The notes under the pieces are model-generated. The model had not been told where the DNA came from. It saw nothing but the letters and a program-made list of their open reading frames with translations, and did not search any database. A stretch of DNA of 64,000 nucleotides from Nonomuraea africana (lineage in GTDB: Bacteria > Actinomycetota > Actinomycetes > Streptosporangiales > Streptosporangiaceae), in NCBI RefSeq assembly GCF_014873535.1, contig NZ_JADBEF010000002.1:1-64000 (forward strand), written 5' to 3'. Within the stretch, counting starts at the first letter, position 1. Each line of letters opens with the position of its first letter. Positions 24,865 through 32,130 of this stretch are shown piece by piece. The position numbers and the translations under genes are program-made.

Positions 24865-25125
24865 TCAGGCTCCGATCCGGGCGCGCTTGATGTCGATGAC
24901 GGTTCTGCAGGAGCAGCACATGTAGAGGCCGTCCCGGTCGGTGCCGGGGGGCAGGGTGATCGTGGGGTCGTTGGGGGCGTACTCGAAGCCGGAGCCCTCG
25001 GGGGTGTTGTTGCACGGCCCGGCGCACTTCAGGGCGTCCCACTGATCGATGACCACGGTGGGGTAGGCGCGCCGCTCGCTGATCTCGTGGACGCGTGTGG
25101 GGATGACGATCTCGGGGGTGCTCAT
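24865..25125 (-). CDS. Small cysteine-containing phage protein
   Basis: 86 residues from ATG 25125. It has CAGPC in the middle and CCSCRTVIDIKRARIG at the C-terminus, a likely zinc site. Second gene of the leftward operon from promoter copy A; the hairpin at 25163-25185 separates it from the first gene. No family recognised. Confidence 0.65.
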   Translation of the reverse strand: MSTPEIVIPTRVHEISERRAYPTVVIDQWDALKCAGPCNNTPEGSGFEYAPNDPTITLPPGTDRDGLYMCCSCRTVIDIKRARIGA

Positions 25126-25162
25126 GGTGGTCTTTCGGAGGAGTTCGGAGGGTTGGTGTGGG

Positions 25163-25185
25163 CCCCCGCCCGGTGTGGGCGGGGG
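25163..25185 (-). terminator. Intercistronic hairpin
   Basis: Perfect 9-bp CCCCCGCCC / GGGCGGGGG with 5-nt loop between 25195-25878 and 24865-25125. One of the recurrent GC-rich hairpins placed between genes of the accessory operons. Confidence 0.6.
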
Positions 25186-25194
25186 TGGGGTGGT

Positions 25195-25878
25195 TCAGAG
25201 GCGGCGCATGGTGTCGACGAAGTCGGTGGCGGTGGGCGCGTTCGTCTTGCCGCTGGTGATCTCCAGGACGTGCAGGGTGTTCATTCGCGCCCGGTGGCGG
25301 GCCAGGCTCTCCAACTGGACGACGTTGGCGAACCGCCAGGAGTCGGGCAGGTCGTCGGCGCGGACGAGTTCGCCGATGATGGGCGCGTCGTCGGGCTGCT
25401 GTGTAGAGCAGAAGGGGTGGCAGTCCTCGCTCTCCTGGGCTCCGCAGTCCGCGCAGCCCGCCAGGTCGGGGTAGGCGTCGGCGTAGCGGGTGCGGGCGGT
25501 GTCGAGGATGTGGGTGAAGCGGGGGTTGTTGTCGCCGTAGGCGGGGGTGGTGAGCCAGGCGCGCAGGCTGCTGACCGACACCATGGGGGTGAGGTGGGCA
25601 GGGAATCCGGCGGCGATGGCGGTGGCCACGATGCTGGTGTCGGTGAGGTAGTCGAGCCAGGCGCGGGCGATGCGGCCGAGCTCCTTGATCTCGGGCAGTT
25701 CGTGGCCGGTGGGGAGTCCGGCGAGGGTTGCGCCGGTGAGGTAGGCGTCGCGGGCGTCGCGGAGGTACTTGGCCAGCATGGGGTAGCGGGCGGCGACCAT
25801 GGGGACGACTTCGGCCTTGGCCTGGTATTCGCGGCCGTTGGAGACGGCGGCGGCGATCTTGTTGAGGGTGCTGGTCAT
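25195..25878 (-). CDS. Hypothetical phage protein, first gene of promoter A operon
   Basis: 227 residues from ATG 25878 (AGGAGA upstream). Mostly helical, with a cysteine-containing insert near residue 150 (CADCGAQESEDCHPFCS). No recognised domain. It is the gene nearest to class E promoter copy A, with a leader of about 50 nt containing the conserved hairpin. Confidence 0.65.
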   Translation of the reverse strand: MTSTLNKIAAAVSNGREYQAKAEVVPMVAARYPMLAKYLRDARDAYLTGATLAGLPTGHELPEIKELGRIARAWLDYLTDTSIVATAIAAGFPAHLTPMVSVSSLRAWLTTPAYGDNNPRFTHILDTARTRYADAYPDLAGCADCGAQESEDCHPFCSTQQPDDAPIIGELVRADDLPDSWRFANVVQLESLARHRARMNTLHVLEITSGKTNAPTATDFVDTMRRL

Positions 25879-25908
25879 GGGGGTCTCCTGGGGCTGGTTG
25901 GTGGTGGT

Positions 25909-25972
25909 GGAGGGGACCGCAACCCCTCCGCCTCACGCTTTAAACTGTAGGGGTTATTTACTTGATTGGCAA
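25909..25972 (-). promoter_or_regulatory. Class E promoter, copy A, with leader hairpin
   Basis: On the minus strand: -35 TTGCCA (25972-25967), 17-bp spacer containing GTAAATAACCCC, -10 TACAGT (25949-25944), then the leader hairpin GGAGGGG-TTGCGGT-CCCCTCC (25929-25909). It drives 25878 leftward. Confidence 0.75.
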
Positions 25973-26030
25973 GTGGGGTGGGGATCTTCATCCCTGCCCG
26001 CGCCACCCGTGAGCGGTGCGGGCGCGAGGG

Positions 26031-26291
26031 CTACTCGGGGCAGTGGGGGCAGATCTCCGGCTCGTAGCCCTCGGGGCTGAGGTAGACGTTCACGCCCGCC
26101 TCGGCGCAGACGAACGCGACGGGGTCGGCCTGGCAGCAGCCGGTGTAGGCGCTCCCGGCGAGGTTCTCGTGGAGGGCCGGGTGGCGTAGGCCGCAGGTGG
26201 GACAAGCGGGGTCGGCGTGGGGTGTGAACGGGGGCTCACAGCGGCGCACGCGTGCCGGGAGGGTGGGGGCCTGGGGCAGGGCGAGGGTCAC
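26031..26291 (-). CDS. Small zinc-site phage protein
   Basis: 86 residues from GTG 26291 (AAGGA six nt upstream). CPTCGLRHP, a CCQADPVAFVCA patch and a final CPHCPE suggest zinc binding. Second gene of the leftward operon from class E promoter copy B, after the intercistronic hairpin 26332-26369. A bulged GC hairpin follows its stop at about 25996-26024. Function unknown. Confidence 0.6.
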   Translation of the reverse strand: MTLALPQAPTLPARVRRCEPPFTPHADPACPTCGLRHPALHENLAGSAYTGCCQADPVAFVCAEAGVNVYLSPEGYEPEICPHCPE

Positions 26292-26331
26292 CGGGGGTCC
26301 TTGTTGGAGAGGGTTCCTGGGGCTTGTGATG

Positions 26332-26369
26332 GCGCGGGGCGGGCGGCCCGCATGCTGCCCGCCTCGCGC
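26332..26369 (-). terminator. Intercistronic hairpin
   Basis: A 13-bp stem with one mismatch (GCGCGGGGCGGGC / GCCCGCCTCGCGC) between 26378-26644 and 26031-26291. Confidence 0.6.
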
Positions 26370-26377
26370 GTTTGCGG

Positions 26378-26644
26378 CTAACGGCCGCCGCAGTCCTCAC
26401 AGACGGCGATCTCCTCGCCGGAGGCGTAGGTGGTCGGCTGGTCGGTGACCTTGGCCTGGCACACCTCGCAGAGGCGGACGTCGCCGGTGGCGATCGCTTC
26501 GTCGATCAGGTCGAGGAGTTCACCCTGGGTGGTGATGGCGGCGTACCACCATCCCCGGTCGGTGAGCAGGTCGGCGGCGAGTTGGACGGCGTGGCCGGTC
26601 AGGGTGGCCGCGATGCCGGTCGGCTCGATCGCGAGGGTGGTCAT
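26378..26644 (-). CDS. Small helical phage protein with C-terminal zinc site
   Basis: 88 residues from ATG 26644, GGAGG five nt upstream. Helical body (AATLTGHAVQLAADLLTDRGWWYAAI) followed by CEVCQAKV and CEDCGGR. The first gene behind class E promoter copy B. Unrecognised; resembles small zinc-ribbon adaptors common in actinophages. Confidence 0.65.
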   Translation of the reverse strand: MTTLAIEPTGIAATLTGHAVQLAADLLTDRGWWYAAITTQGELLDLIDEAIATGDVRLCEVCQAKVTDQPTTYASGEEIAVCEDCGGR

Positions 26645-26666
26645 GTGCGCCTCCTGGGTGTTTGGG

Positions 26667-26729
26667 CTGGGGGACCGCAACCCCCTGCCTCACACTTAAA
26701 AGTGTAGGGGATGTTTATTCTTATGTCCA
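26667..26729 (-). promoter_or_regulatory. Class E promoter, copy B, with leader hairpin
   Basis: Minus strand: -35 TGGACA (26729-26724), 17-bp spacer with ATAAACATCCCC, -10 TACACT (26706-26701) within the palindrome ACACTT-TT-AAGTGT, then the leader hairpin with GGGGG-TTGCGGT-CCCCC (26687-26667). It drives 26644 leftward and is divergent from copy C. Confidence 0.78.
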
Positions 26730-26837
26730 CCCAAGGTGTTGATCTCCCGCTGGAGGCTGGCCAGCCACTTCCCGATCCTTCGCTGAGCTGGGAAAACGAG
26801 GACTTCTAGATCTCCTGCGACGGTCCGCTCCACCCGA

Positions 26838-26901
26838 TTGCCAAGATGGTAAACATGCCCTACAGTTTTAAGTGTGAACGGAGGGGTTGCGGTCCCCTCC
26901 G
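26838..26901 (+). promoter_or_regulatory. Class E promoter, copy C, with leader hairpin
   Basis: -35 TTGCCA (26838-26843), 17-bp spacer with GTAAACATGCCC, -10 TACAGT (26861-26866), then an 8-bp leader stem CGGAGGGG / CCCCTCCG around TTGCGGT (26879-26901). It drives the secreted protein at 26926. Confidence 0.8.
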
Positions 26902-26925
26902 CCACCCAACCCAGGAAGGACCAAC

Positions 26926-27831
26926 ATGGTCTCCATCAGGGCATACGCCCTCACGGGCATCGTCGCCCTCGCGGCACTGCTCACCCCCGCCACCGCCCAC
27001 GCGAGCAACGGCGGCAGCATCACCAGCCCGACCGGCGGCGACACCGTCAAGGCCGGGACGGCGGTCACCATCACCGGCGACGTCGCCAACGTGTGCGACG
27101 CACGCATCACCGTCACCCCGCCCACCGGCGGCAAGGTAACCGTCGCGACGGCCCCCGCTGACCCGACATGCCAGCCCGCCAGCCTGGCGGGCACCTACAC
27201 GCCCACCACGCCGGGCAGCTACACCCTGACCCTCGCGGCAGGCAAGGGCGCGGAGATCGACACGGTGACCTTCACGGCCACCGCGCCGCCCTCCCCCACC
27301 CCTTCGCCCACCAGCGCGCCCGTGGAGTCCTCCGCGCCGCCCACGGACACCCCCGCCACGAGTACGCCGGATCCTACGGACACGCCGAGCAGCCAGCCGA
27401 GCGTCACCACCACGGTCAGGATTCCGATCAAGAAGACTGCGCCGAAGGCGTCGGCCACCCCGACCGCCAAGCCCGTCAAGGCCGTGCCTGCCCCCACGGT
27501 CACGGTGACCGCCACCGCGCCCGCTCCGGCCATTGTGGTCGCCCCTCCCGCCCAGGCCCCGGTGTCGGCCGCGCCGACGATCGAGCCGGACACGGAGCTG
27601 AGCATGGAGCCGGTTGAGCCGGTGGTCGCGCCCGTGGCGAGCGCCTCGCCGACCAGCTCGGCGGGCGCGCCGATCGACCCGGTCGCGATGACCACGGTCG
27701 GCGACGTGAGCGGCATGGGCGTGGCGTTCAGCGCGATCGGCAACGTGGTGCTGCCGATCGCCGGGATTCTCGCCCTGGCGTACGCCTGGATGGCTCGCCG
27801 CCCGGCGGGCCGCCACGGCGACAAGGAGTAG
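26926..27831 (+). CDS. Secreted Pro/Thr-rich surface protein with C-terminal membrane anchor
   Basis: 301 residues. Signal peptide: basic start, hydrophobic ALTGIVALAALLTPATAHA (cleavage after about residue 26). An Ig-like/bacterial carbohydrate-binding-like beta domain follows (about 27-120, with VCDARITVTPP). Next come about 140 residues of Pro/Thr/Ser/Ala-rich stalk, then a membrane helix (VVLPIAGILALAYAWM) and a basic tail, a sortase-independent anchor. ATG 26926 follows AGGAAGGA. It is the sole gene behind promoter copy C. A cell-surface protein of the lysogen or infected cell; masking of receptors is an inference. Confidence 0.8.
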   Translation: MVSIRAYALTGIVALAALLTPATAHASNGGSITSPTGGDTVKAGTAVTITGDVANVCDARITVTPPTGGKVTVATAPADPTCQPASLAGTYTPTTPGSYTLTLAAGKGAEIDTVTFTATAPPSPTPSPTSAPVESSAPPTDTPATSTPDPTDTPSSQPSVTTTVRIPIKKTAPKASATPTAKPVKAVPAPTVTVTATAPAPAIVVAPPAQAPVSAAPTIEPDTELSMEPVEPVVAPVASASPTSSAGAPIDPVAMTTVGDVSGMGVAFSAIGNVVLPIAGILALAYAWMARRPAGRHGDKE

Positions 27832-27842
27832 CCCCTGCTGGT

Positions 27843-27862
27843 GCCCCGGCTACGGCCGGGGC
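27843..27862 (+). terminator. Hairpin after the surface protein gene
   Basis: Perfect 8-bp GCCCCGGC / GCCGGGGC with a 4-nt loop, 11 nt after the stop at 27831. Confidence 0.55.
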
Positions 27863-27984
27863 GCCCCCTCCGCTCCCGAGGTTGGGGCGCGCCGAGGTGA
27901 GGGCATGTCCCGTGGATTCGCCCTGGTCACAGCCAGGCTCAGGGCGCGGTGAGCGTCCACCCCAGCGTTGTCGATCCCACCCAC

Positions 27985-28047
27985 TTGCCAGGAAAGTAAA
28001 CAGCCCCTACACTTTTAAGTGTGAAACAGGGGGTTGCGGTCCCCCAG
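27985..28047 (+). promoter_or_regulatory. Class E promoter, copy D, with leader hairpin
   Basis: -35 TTGCCA (27985-27990), 17-bp spacer with GTAAACAGCCCC, -10 TACACT (28008-28013) inside ACACTT-TT-AAGTGT, leader hairpin GGGGG-TTGCGGT-CCCCC (28027-28047). It drives the 28073-30872 gene series. Confidence 0.8.
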
Positions 28048-28072
28048 CCCCGGAAAGCCCCAGGAGGTACAA

Positions 28073-28399
28073 ATGATCACCAGCAGGAACCTGGCCCAGC
28101 AGCTCGCCGAAGACCTGCACGTCGCGGTCGCCCTCGGCGAGTACACCGTCGAGAACGCACTCCGCGCCCTCGACATCCTCACCGCCTTCGGCGACGTCGA
28201 GCAGCTCCACATCTACCGGGCCGCCGACCCCATGGGCCAGGCCAACTCCTGGACCCGCCTCCAGGACGGCACCATCCGCCCCGAGTGGGGCAACGCCCGC
28301 AAGATCTGGAACCACCAGCACGGCCCTCAGAAGGGCGTGAAGGTCCTCCCGGACCTGATCAACACCTGGGGCTACGAGATCGCCCACTTCGCCCAGTAG
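28073..28399 (+). CDS. Hypothetical phage protein, first gene of promoter D operon
   Basis: 108 residues from ATG 28073 with CAGGAGG five nt upstream. An N-terminal helical pair (RNLAQQLAEDLHVAVALGEYTVENALRALDIL) precedes a beta-rich end (EIAHFAQ). Unrecognised family. The leader is about 55 nt and carries the conserved hairpin. Confidence 0.68.
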   Translation: MITSRNLAQQLAEDLHVAVALGEYTVENALRALDILTAFGDVEQLHIYRAADPMGQANSWTRLQDGTIRPEWGNARKIWNHQHGPQKGVKVLPDLINTWGYEIAHFAQ

Positions 28400-28410
28400 G
28401 ACGCTCCACT

Positions 28411-28433
28411 GCCCGCCCCGCCCCGGGGCGGGC
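28411..28433 (+). terminator. Intercistronic hairpin
   Basis: Perfect 9-bp GCCCGCCCC / GGGGCGGGC between 28073-28399 and 28465-28782. Confidence 0.6.
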
Positions 28434-28464
28434 CCCTCTCCCTTCACGAGAAAGCAACCCTTCT

Positions 28465-28782
28465 ATGAGCATCTCGACCCGCACCGATATCGCCGAGTAC
28501 ACGGTCACTGTCACCGTCCGCGACGTCGCCGCCCTGACCGACTACGCCAGCAAGACGTTCGTCCCGGATCAGGTCGAAGTCCGCTGGATGCGGCGGCAGG
28601 AAGAGCAGTGGCGGCGCTGGATCACGGTCTCCGGCCCGCTGCTGCGGAAGGACGGCAGCACCGGCGTCCGCCGTACCGAGCGCTGCCACACCCCCACCAC
28701 CCGCGAAGAGTGGTGGCTGCCCGCCGAGTACCAGGAGCTGGCCGACTCCACCCGGCCCGACCACTTCCCCCTCCCCGCCTGA
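28465..28782 (+). CDS. Hypothetical phage protein
   Basis: 105 residues from ATG 28465 (weak GAGAAAG upstream). Beta-strand start (AEYTVTVTVRDVAALTDYA), then a basic tryptophan-rich centre (RWMRRQEEQWRRWITVSGP). No recognised domain. Second gene of the promoter D series. Confidence 0.65.
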   Translation: MSISTRTDIAEYTVTVTVRDVAALTDYASKTFVPDQVEVRWMRRQEEQWRRWITVSGPLLRKDGSTGVRRTERCHTPTTREEWWLPAEYQELADSTRPDHFPLPA

Positions 28783-28795
28783 CCGCGCCCTCCTC

Positions 28796-28824
28796 GGGCG
28801 CGGCCGTCCGTACCGGCCGCGCCC
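28796..28824 (+). terminator. Intercistronic hairpin with competing stem
   Basis: GGGCGCGGCC (28796-28805) pairs with GGCCGCGCCC (28815-28824). The left arm can instead pair with CCGCGCCC just upstream (28783-28790), so two mutually exclusive stems are possible. It lies between 28465-28782 and 28845-30338. Confidence 0.6.
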
Positions 28825-28844
28825 CGCCCCCGACAGGAAGACCC

Positions 28845-30338
28845 GTGAACCTCACCGCGACCCTCTCCGTGCCCATCACCCTGCCGGACGGCCAGCGCCT
28901 CGCCCCGCACACCAACCTGCCCGGCCCCGGCAGCACTCTCGGCAACCTCCCCACCCCGATCCTCACCGGCCGCCTGATCCCCATCCACGCCGGTGCCCTG
29001 TCCTGCCTCCCCGACGCCGACCCCTTCACCGCCGTGGTCCTCGACCGGAGCGGCCCCTTCCAGACCGAGGCGTACGCCGCCGTCGCCCCCATCGCGGGCA
29101 TGCCGTTCCTGTCGCTGCGCTGGGACGCCGACGAGCAGCAGGTGGCCGACGTCGCATGCTGGGAACACGGCTACGAGGCCGCCCGCGCAGCCGGATACCT
29201 GGCCGTCTGGCGCGGCGCCGAGAGCCAAGTCCACGTTGGGCTCCGCTGGTACGGCAGGGGCGCCCGCCGAGTCATCGGCCCGCGCTGGGGCGGCATCGTC
29301 ACCCGCACCGGTGGCCGCTGCGTCGTCTACACCGACCACCAGGACGAGCCCATCGGGACCGCCCAGGGCTTCCTCAGCGGCGCACGCAAGCTTGCCCGCC
29401 ACCACGGCCACCCCTCCCGGTCCGTGGTCATCGAGACACCTACTGACCCTTCCCCGCTTGGGCGCGGCCCGCACCGCACGGGCCGCGCCCCTCCCCCTGA
29501 AACGGACCTTCTGATGGACTACCGCATCGACCCCACCCTGACCCCCGACCAGTTCCGCGCGGCCTATCGCCGCGCCGAGCAGGCTGACCGCCTCGGCTGG
29601 ACCATCCAGCAGGCCCACGCCATCCGGCTCGCGGCCGCCGGCGACTTGCACCGCGACGCGCGCGGCTACTACCAGACCGGTGTTCGCGCCCCGCGCGGCC
29701 GAGCAGTCGCCCGCGACCGTATCCGCGCCCTGGCCGCCGCCGGGTTCCTCACCGAGTCAGAGACGGGCGTCACCTTGACCGGCGACGGGAAGGCCGCGCT
29801 GGCTGTGTGGGAGGAGTTCCACCCCGTCCCGGCCGTCGAGGAGGCCGAGCCGGTCGCGCCGCTGTACGGCGGGCAGGAAGCACGCCGCCGCCGCCAGGCA
29901 TGGGAGGCGGCCATGGCGCGCCACCAGGCCGATCTCAAGGCGCGTACGGAGGCGACGCTGGCGCGGCTGGAAGCGTCGGAGAAGGCCGAGCGTGAGCGAC
30001 GGCAGCAGCGGTACGCGAGCAGTTTCGTGAGCGTGTGGGACGCGATCAACGGGCCCGCCCCGGCCTACACCTACGAGAGCGACGGGACGGTTACCCTCGA
30101 CGGGGTCGACGTCACCCGGTACGACGCGGACACCACGAGCGAGGCCTCGCCCGCCGAGGTTGCCCCGGTCGCCCCGCACACCGCCCCGCGCCGCCTGTTC
30201 CCCCGCACGGCCCGCCATACCGCTCGCCGCACGGCCGTGGCACAGCGCGGGCCCGCCCGCCGCACTGGCCGTCCGGCTGCCCTACGCCTCGACCGCGCCA
30301 GGCACGGCCGCCCGCCCCACTCGACCTTGACCCACTGA
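28845..30338 (+). CDS. 497-residue ORF, probably two fused phage genes
   Basis: One uninterrupted frame from GTG 28845 (ACAGGAAG upstream) to 30338. Residues 1-200 form a compact alpha/beta-type part (AHTNLPGPGS, WGGIVTRTGGRCVVYTDHQDEP). A GC hairpin (29460-29490) of the type otherwise found between genes interrupts the coding sense, and an ATG at 29514 then opens a second module: a winged-helix-like section (RDRIRALAAAGFLTESETGVTLTGDGKAAL), a coiled coil (RHQADLKARTEATLARLEASEKAERERRQQR) and a basic tail. An out-of-frame TGA at 29444-29446 precedes the hairpin, so a small indel may have joined two genes. Functions unknown. Confidence 0.6.
   Translation: MNLTATLSVPITLPDGQRLAPHTNLPGPGSTLGNLPTPILTGRLIPIHAGALSCLPDADPFTAVVLDRSGPFQTEAYAAVAPIAGMPFLSLRWDADEQQVADVACWEHGYEAARAAGYLAVWRGAESQVHVGLRWYGRGARRVIGPRWGGIVTRTGGRCVVYTDHQDEPIGTAQGFLSGARKLARHHGHPSRSVVIETPTDPSPLGRGPHRTGRAPPPETDLLMDYRIDPTLTPDQFRAAYRRAEQADRLGWTIQQAHAIRLAAAGDLHRDARGYYQTGVRAPRGRAVARDRIRALAAAGFLTESETGVTLTGDGKAALAVWEEFHPVPAVEEAEPVAPLYGGQEARRRRQAWEAAMARHQADLKARTEATLARLEASEKAERERRQQRYASSFVSVWDAINGPAPAYTYESDGTVTLDGVDVTRYDADTTSEASPAEVAPVAPHTAPRRLFPRTARHTARRTAVAQRGPARRTGRPAALRLDRARHGRPPHSTLTH
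29460..29490 (+). terminator. Hairpin inside the 28845-30338 frame
   Basis: Perfect 11-bp GGGCGCGGCCC / GGGCCGCGCCC with 9-nt loop, nearly the same sequence as the intercistronic hairpin at 28796-28824. It marks the probable ancestral gene boundary. Confidence 0.6.
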
Positions 30339-30347
30339 CCCGACAGT

Positions 30348-30374
30348 GTGCGGGCCGAACCGCTCGGCCCGCAC
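30348..30374 (+). terminator. Intercistronic hairpin
   Basis: Perfect 11-bp GTGCGGGCCGA / TCGGCCCGCAC, 9 nt after the stop at 30338. Confidence 0.65.
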
Positions 30375-30416
30375 CCCCGCCCCCTTCGACCAGCCCCAGG
30401 AAAAGGACCCGCAGCC

Positions 30417-30872
30417 GTGAAGCACTCCACCCTCGCCCACCTCCTGGCCGCCAGGCAGCTCGACGACCACGACCACGAGCATCACGCCCACATCGGCGCA
30501 GGCAGCCAGACCATCAAGATCTGCCTGTGGTCGAGCAGCCAGCGGCCCGAGCTGGCCCGCGCGTACTTCGACGCCATCGCGCCGCATCTCGAGCAAGGAT
30601 GGAGCCTTGACGTGGCCGCCACGTTCGGCCGACCGGTCGTCAGGTCGTTCACGATCTGGCGGGGCCCGGCGCAGGGGGAGCCCGAGCCGGTCAAGGCGCA
30701 GGACGCGCCGCTGCCAACACCGTCAGGCTGCCGTCACTGCGGCTTGGAAAAGCGCGACCACATGGGCCGATGGAAGTCAGGCGCGGGCTGGCACGGCTGG
30801 GTGGAGCCCACCGACGAGCAGCGCAAGGCGCGCATGCTCGACCGGCGCGCACGCCGCGCCGCCCGCCAGTAG
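30417..30872 (+). CDS. Hypothetical phage protein with His-rich and CRHC segments
   Basis: 151 residues from GTG 30417. A DDHDHEHHAH cluster near residue 17 and CRHCGLEKRDHMGRW near residue 103 suggest metal binding; the C-terminus is basic (RKARMLDRRARRAARQ). Last gene of the promoter D series, ended by the terminator 30888-30916. Unrecognised family. Confidence 0.65.
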   Translation: MKHSTLAHLLAARQLDDHDHEHHAHIGAGSQTIKICLWSSSQRPELARAYFDAIAPHLEQGWSLDVAATFGRPVVRSFTIWRGPAQGEPEPVKAQDAPLPTPSGCRHCGLEKRDHMGRWKSGAGWHGWVEPTDEQRKARMLDRRARRAARQ

Positions 30873-30887
30873 GCCCGCTGTACGGCG

Positions 30888-30916
30888 AAGGCCCGAACCC
30901 ACGAGTCTCGGGCCTT
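30888..30916 (+). terminator. Intrinsic terminator of the promoter D operon
   Basis: AAGGCCCGA / TCGGGCCTT 9-bp stem, with the right arm running into TTTCCT. Confidence 0.75.
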
Positions 30917-31072
30917 TCCTGCGTTTCCGGGCGGATCCCCCGCGGCTCACCCTACGATGGCCGCATTCCACCAAGAACGCGCAAGGAGCCAGCCGGAGGA
31001 GAGGGGGCAAAGAGCCGGAGGGAATCCGGACGCAACCCCTTCCGACCGTTCCTTGACTTGTGTGGAATCTCC

Positions 31073-31246
31073 ATGACTTCTGATCGTGTTGTCCTGGTCG
31101 CGCTCGCCGTAGTGGCCGCCATCAGCATCGCAACTGCCCTCCTCCTCGCGGACGGCTCAACGTGGCCGGCCGCGCTCCTCGGCGGGCTCGCCGCCGGCGG
31201 CGCCACCCTGTGGGGGATGCTCGGCTGGCTCAGCAGCAGCCCATGA
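31073..31246 (+). CDS. 57-residue two-span membrane protein
   Basis: ATG 31073 to TGA 31246. Two hydrophobic helices (VVLVALAVVAAISIATALLLA and WPAALLGGLAAGGATLWGMLGWL) and GC-rich third codon positions. It looks like the small holin-like or accessory membrane proteins of actinophages. Its last 90 nt are antisense to the 3' end of 31157-31564, an unusual convergent overlap. Confidence 0.6.
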   Translation: MTSDRVVLVALAVVAAISIATALLLADGSTWPAALLGGLAAGGATLWGMLGWLSSSP

Positions 31247-31564
31247 CCCGGCTCGCTCCTCCCTGACTCCCGGTAGGTGGTAGGTGCGCACGCTCCCGTC
31301 GTAGGTGCGCACCTCCACCTCGAGCCCCAGGCGGGCCTCCAGCTCCGCAACGCGCGCCTCCACCCGACTGACGCGCTCCAGCGCCTCAGAGAGCAGCTTC
31401 TCGGCACGCTGCGGGACGGTGAACGGCTGCGCCCGATCAGCGACCGGAGCCGACAACCAAGGGTGCGTCTGCGTGAAGCGGCCCCCCATCAGCCTCCCGC
31501 CGTCACCGCCCGTACCCGAAACCGGGTCTACGTCTCCAGAATCCCCCGCCCCATACCTACTCAC
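31157..31564 (-). CDS. Coiled-coil hypothetical phage protein
   Basis: 135 residues from GTG 31564, overlapping the stop of the terminase-like gene by 8 nt; a GTG at 31573 is also possible. It has an N-terminal HPWLSAPV segment, a coiled coil (AEKLLSEALERVSRVEARVAELEARLG) and EVEVRTYDGSVRTYHLPG. The last 30 residues lie antisense to 31073-31246. Position after a small-terminase-like gene suggests a DNA-packaging or replication accessory role, but this is inference. Confidence 0.55.
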   Translation of the reverse strand: MSRYGAGDSGDVDPVSGTGGDGGRLMGGRFTQTHPWLSAPVADRAQPFTVPQRAEKLLSEALERVSRVEARVAELEARLGLEVEVRTYDGSVRTYHLPGVREERAGSWAAAEPAEHPPQGGAAGGEPAEERGRPR

Positions 31565-32087
31565 CGTCACCACCCGCCGATGCAGCCGCCGCCTGCTCGG
31601 CCTCGGCCGCCCGACGCTCCTTCGCCTTACGCACCCGCTCCAGCACGCTCTCCACCACCCCGTCCTGATGCGACAGCTCCACCGGCCGCCCCTCCGGCCC
31701 CGAAATCTCGTACGCCTTCACCGGCCTCCACTCCGGGTCCATCCGAGACATCAGCTCCAACGCCACCTTCCCGTTCGGCGGCGTCACCTGCGTCTCCTCC
31801 GTCCCGTCCGGCCGGACCGCCCGCTTGATCTCCACCCCGCCCACCGCATCCTGGTACGCCGCGTTGAACAGCTCCCCGATCACCTTCGTACGCGCGCGCG
31901 TACACCTGTCGGAGAAGTCGGAGAACAGCTCGGGGGCGTCGTCGGCTTCTCCTTGGGCGAGCCAGTCGTGGAGGGTGGCTCGGTTTACGCCTACGAGGGC
32001 TGCGGTTCGGCGTACGGAGTTGCCTGCTTCGAAGGCTTCGACGATCTTGTCGGCGAGGTCGGGGGTGAGTTTGGTTGGGCGTCCCAC
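31557..32087 (-). CDS. Small-terminase-like helix-turn-helix protein
   Basis: 176 residues from GTG 32087 (AGGAGG five nt upstream). The N-terminal domain TKLTPDLADKIVEAFEAGNSVRRTAALVGVNRATLHDWLAQGE is a homeodomain-like HTH typical of phage small terminase subunits. A helical middle with RTKVIGELFNAAYQDA and LELMSRMDPEWRPVKAYEISG follows, the latter very like terminase small subunits. No large terminase gene is next to it in this window, so a packaging role remains tentative. Confidence 0.7.
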   Translation of the reverse strand: MGRPTKLTPDLADKIVEAFEAGNSVRRTAALVGVNRATLHDWLAQGEADDAPELFSDFSDRCTRARTKVIGELFNAAYQDAVGGVEIKRAVRPDGTEETQVTPPNGKVALELMSRMDPEWRPVKAYEISGPEGRPVELSHQDGVVESVLERVRKAKERRAAEAEQAAAASAGGDGE

Positions 32088-32130
32088 CGGGTCCTCCTGG
32101 TGCGTGTCGTGGTGGCTGGTGCCTTGGTGG

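Noticed and set aside
24184..24925. ORFs 24184-24387(-) and 24188-24925(+)
   Set aside because: They run through the terminator hairpins or lie opposite the coupled genes 24443-24862/24865-25125; no family pattern.
26696..26905. 69-residue minus ORF between promoters B and C
   Set aside because: Reads through both promoter boxes and lacks a ribosome site, although its middle (NRVERTVAGDLEVLVFPAQRR) looks protein-like; kept as doubtful.
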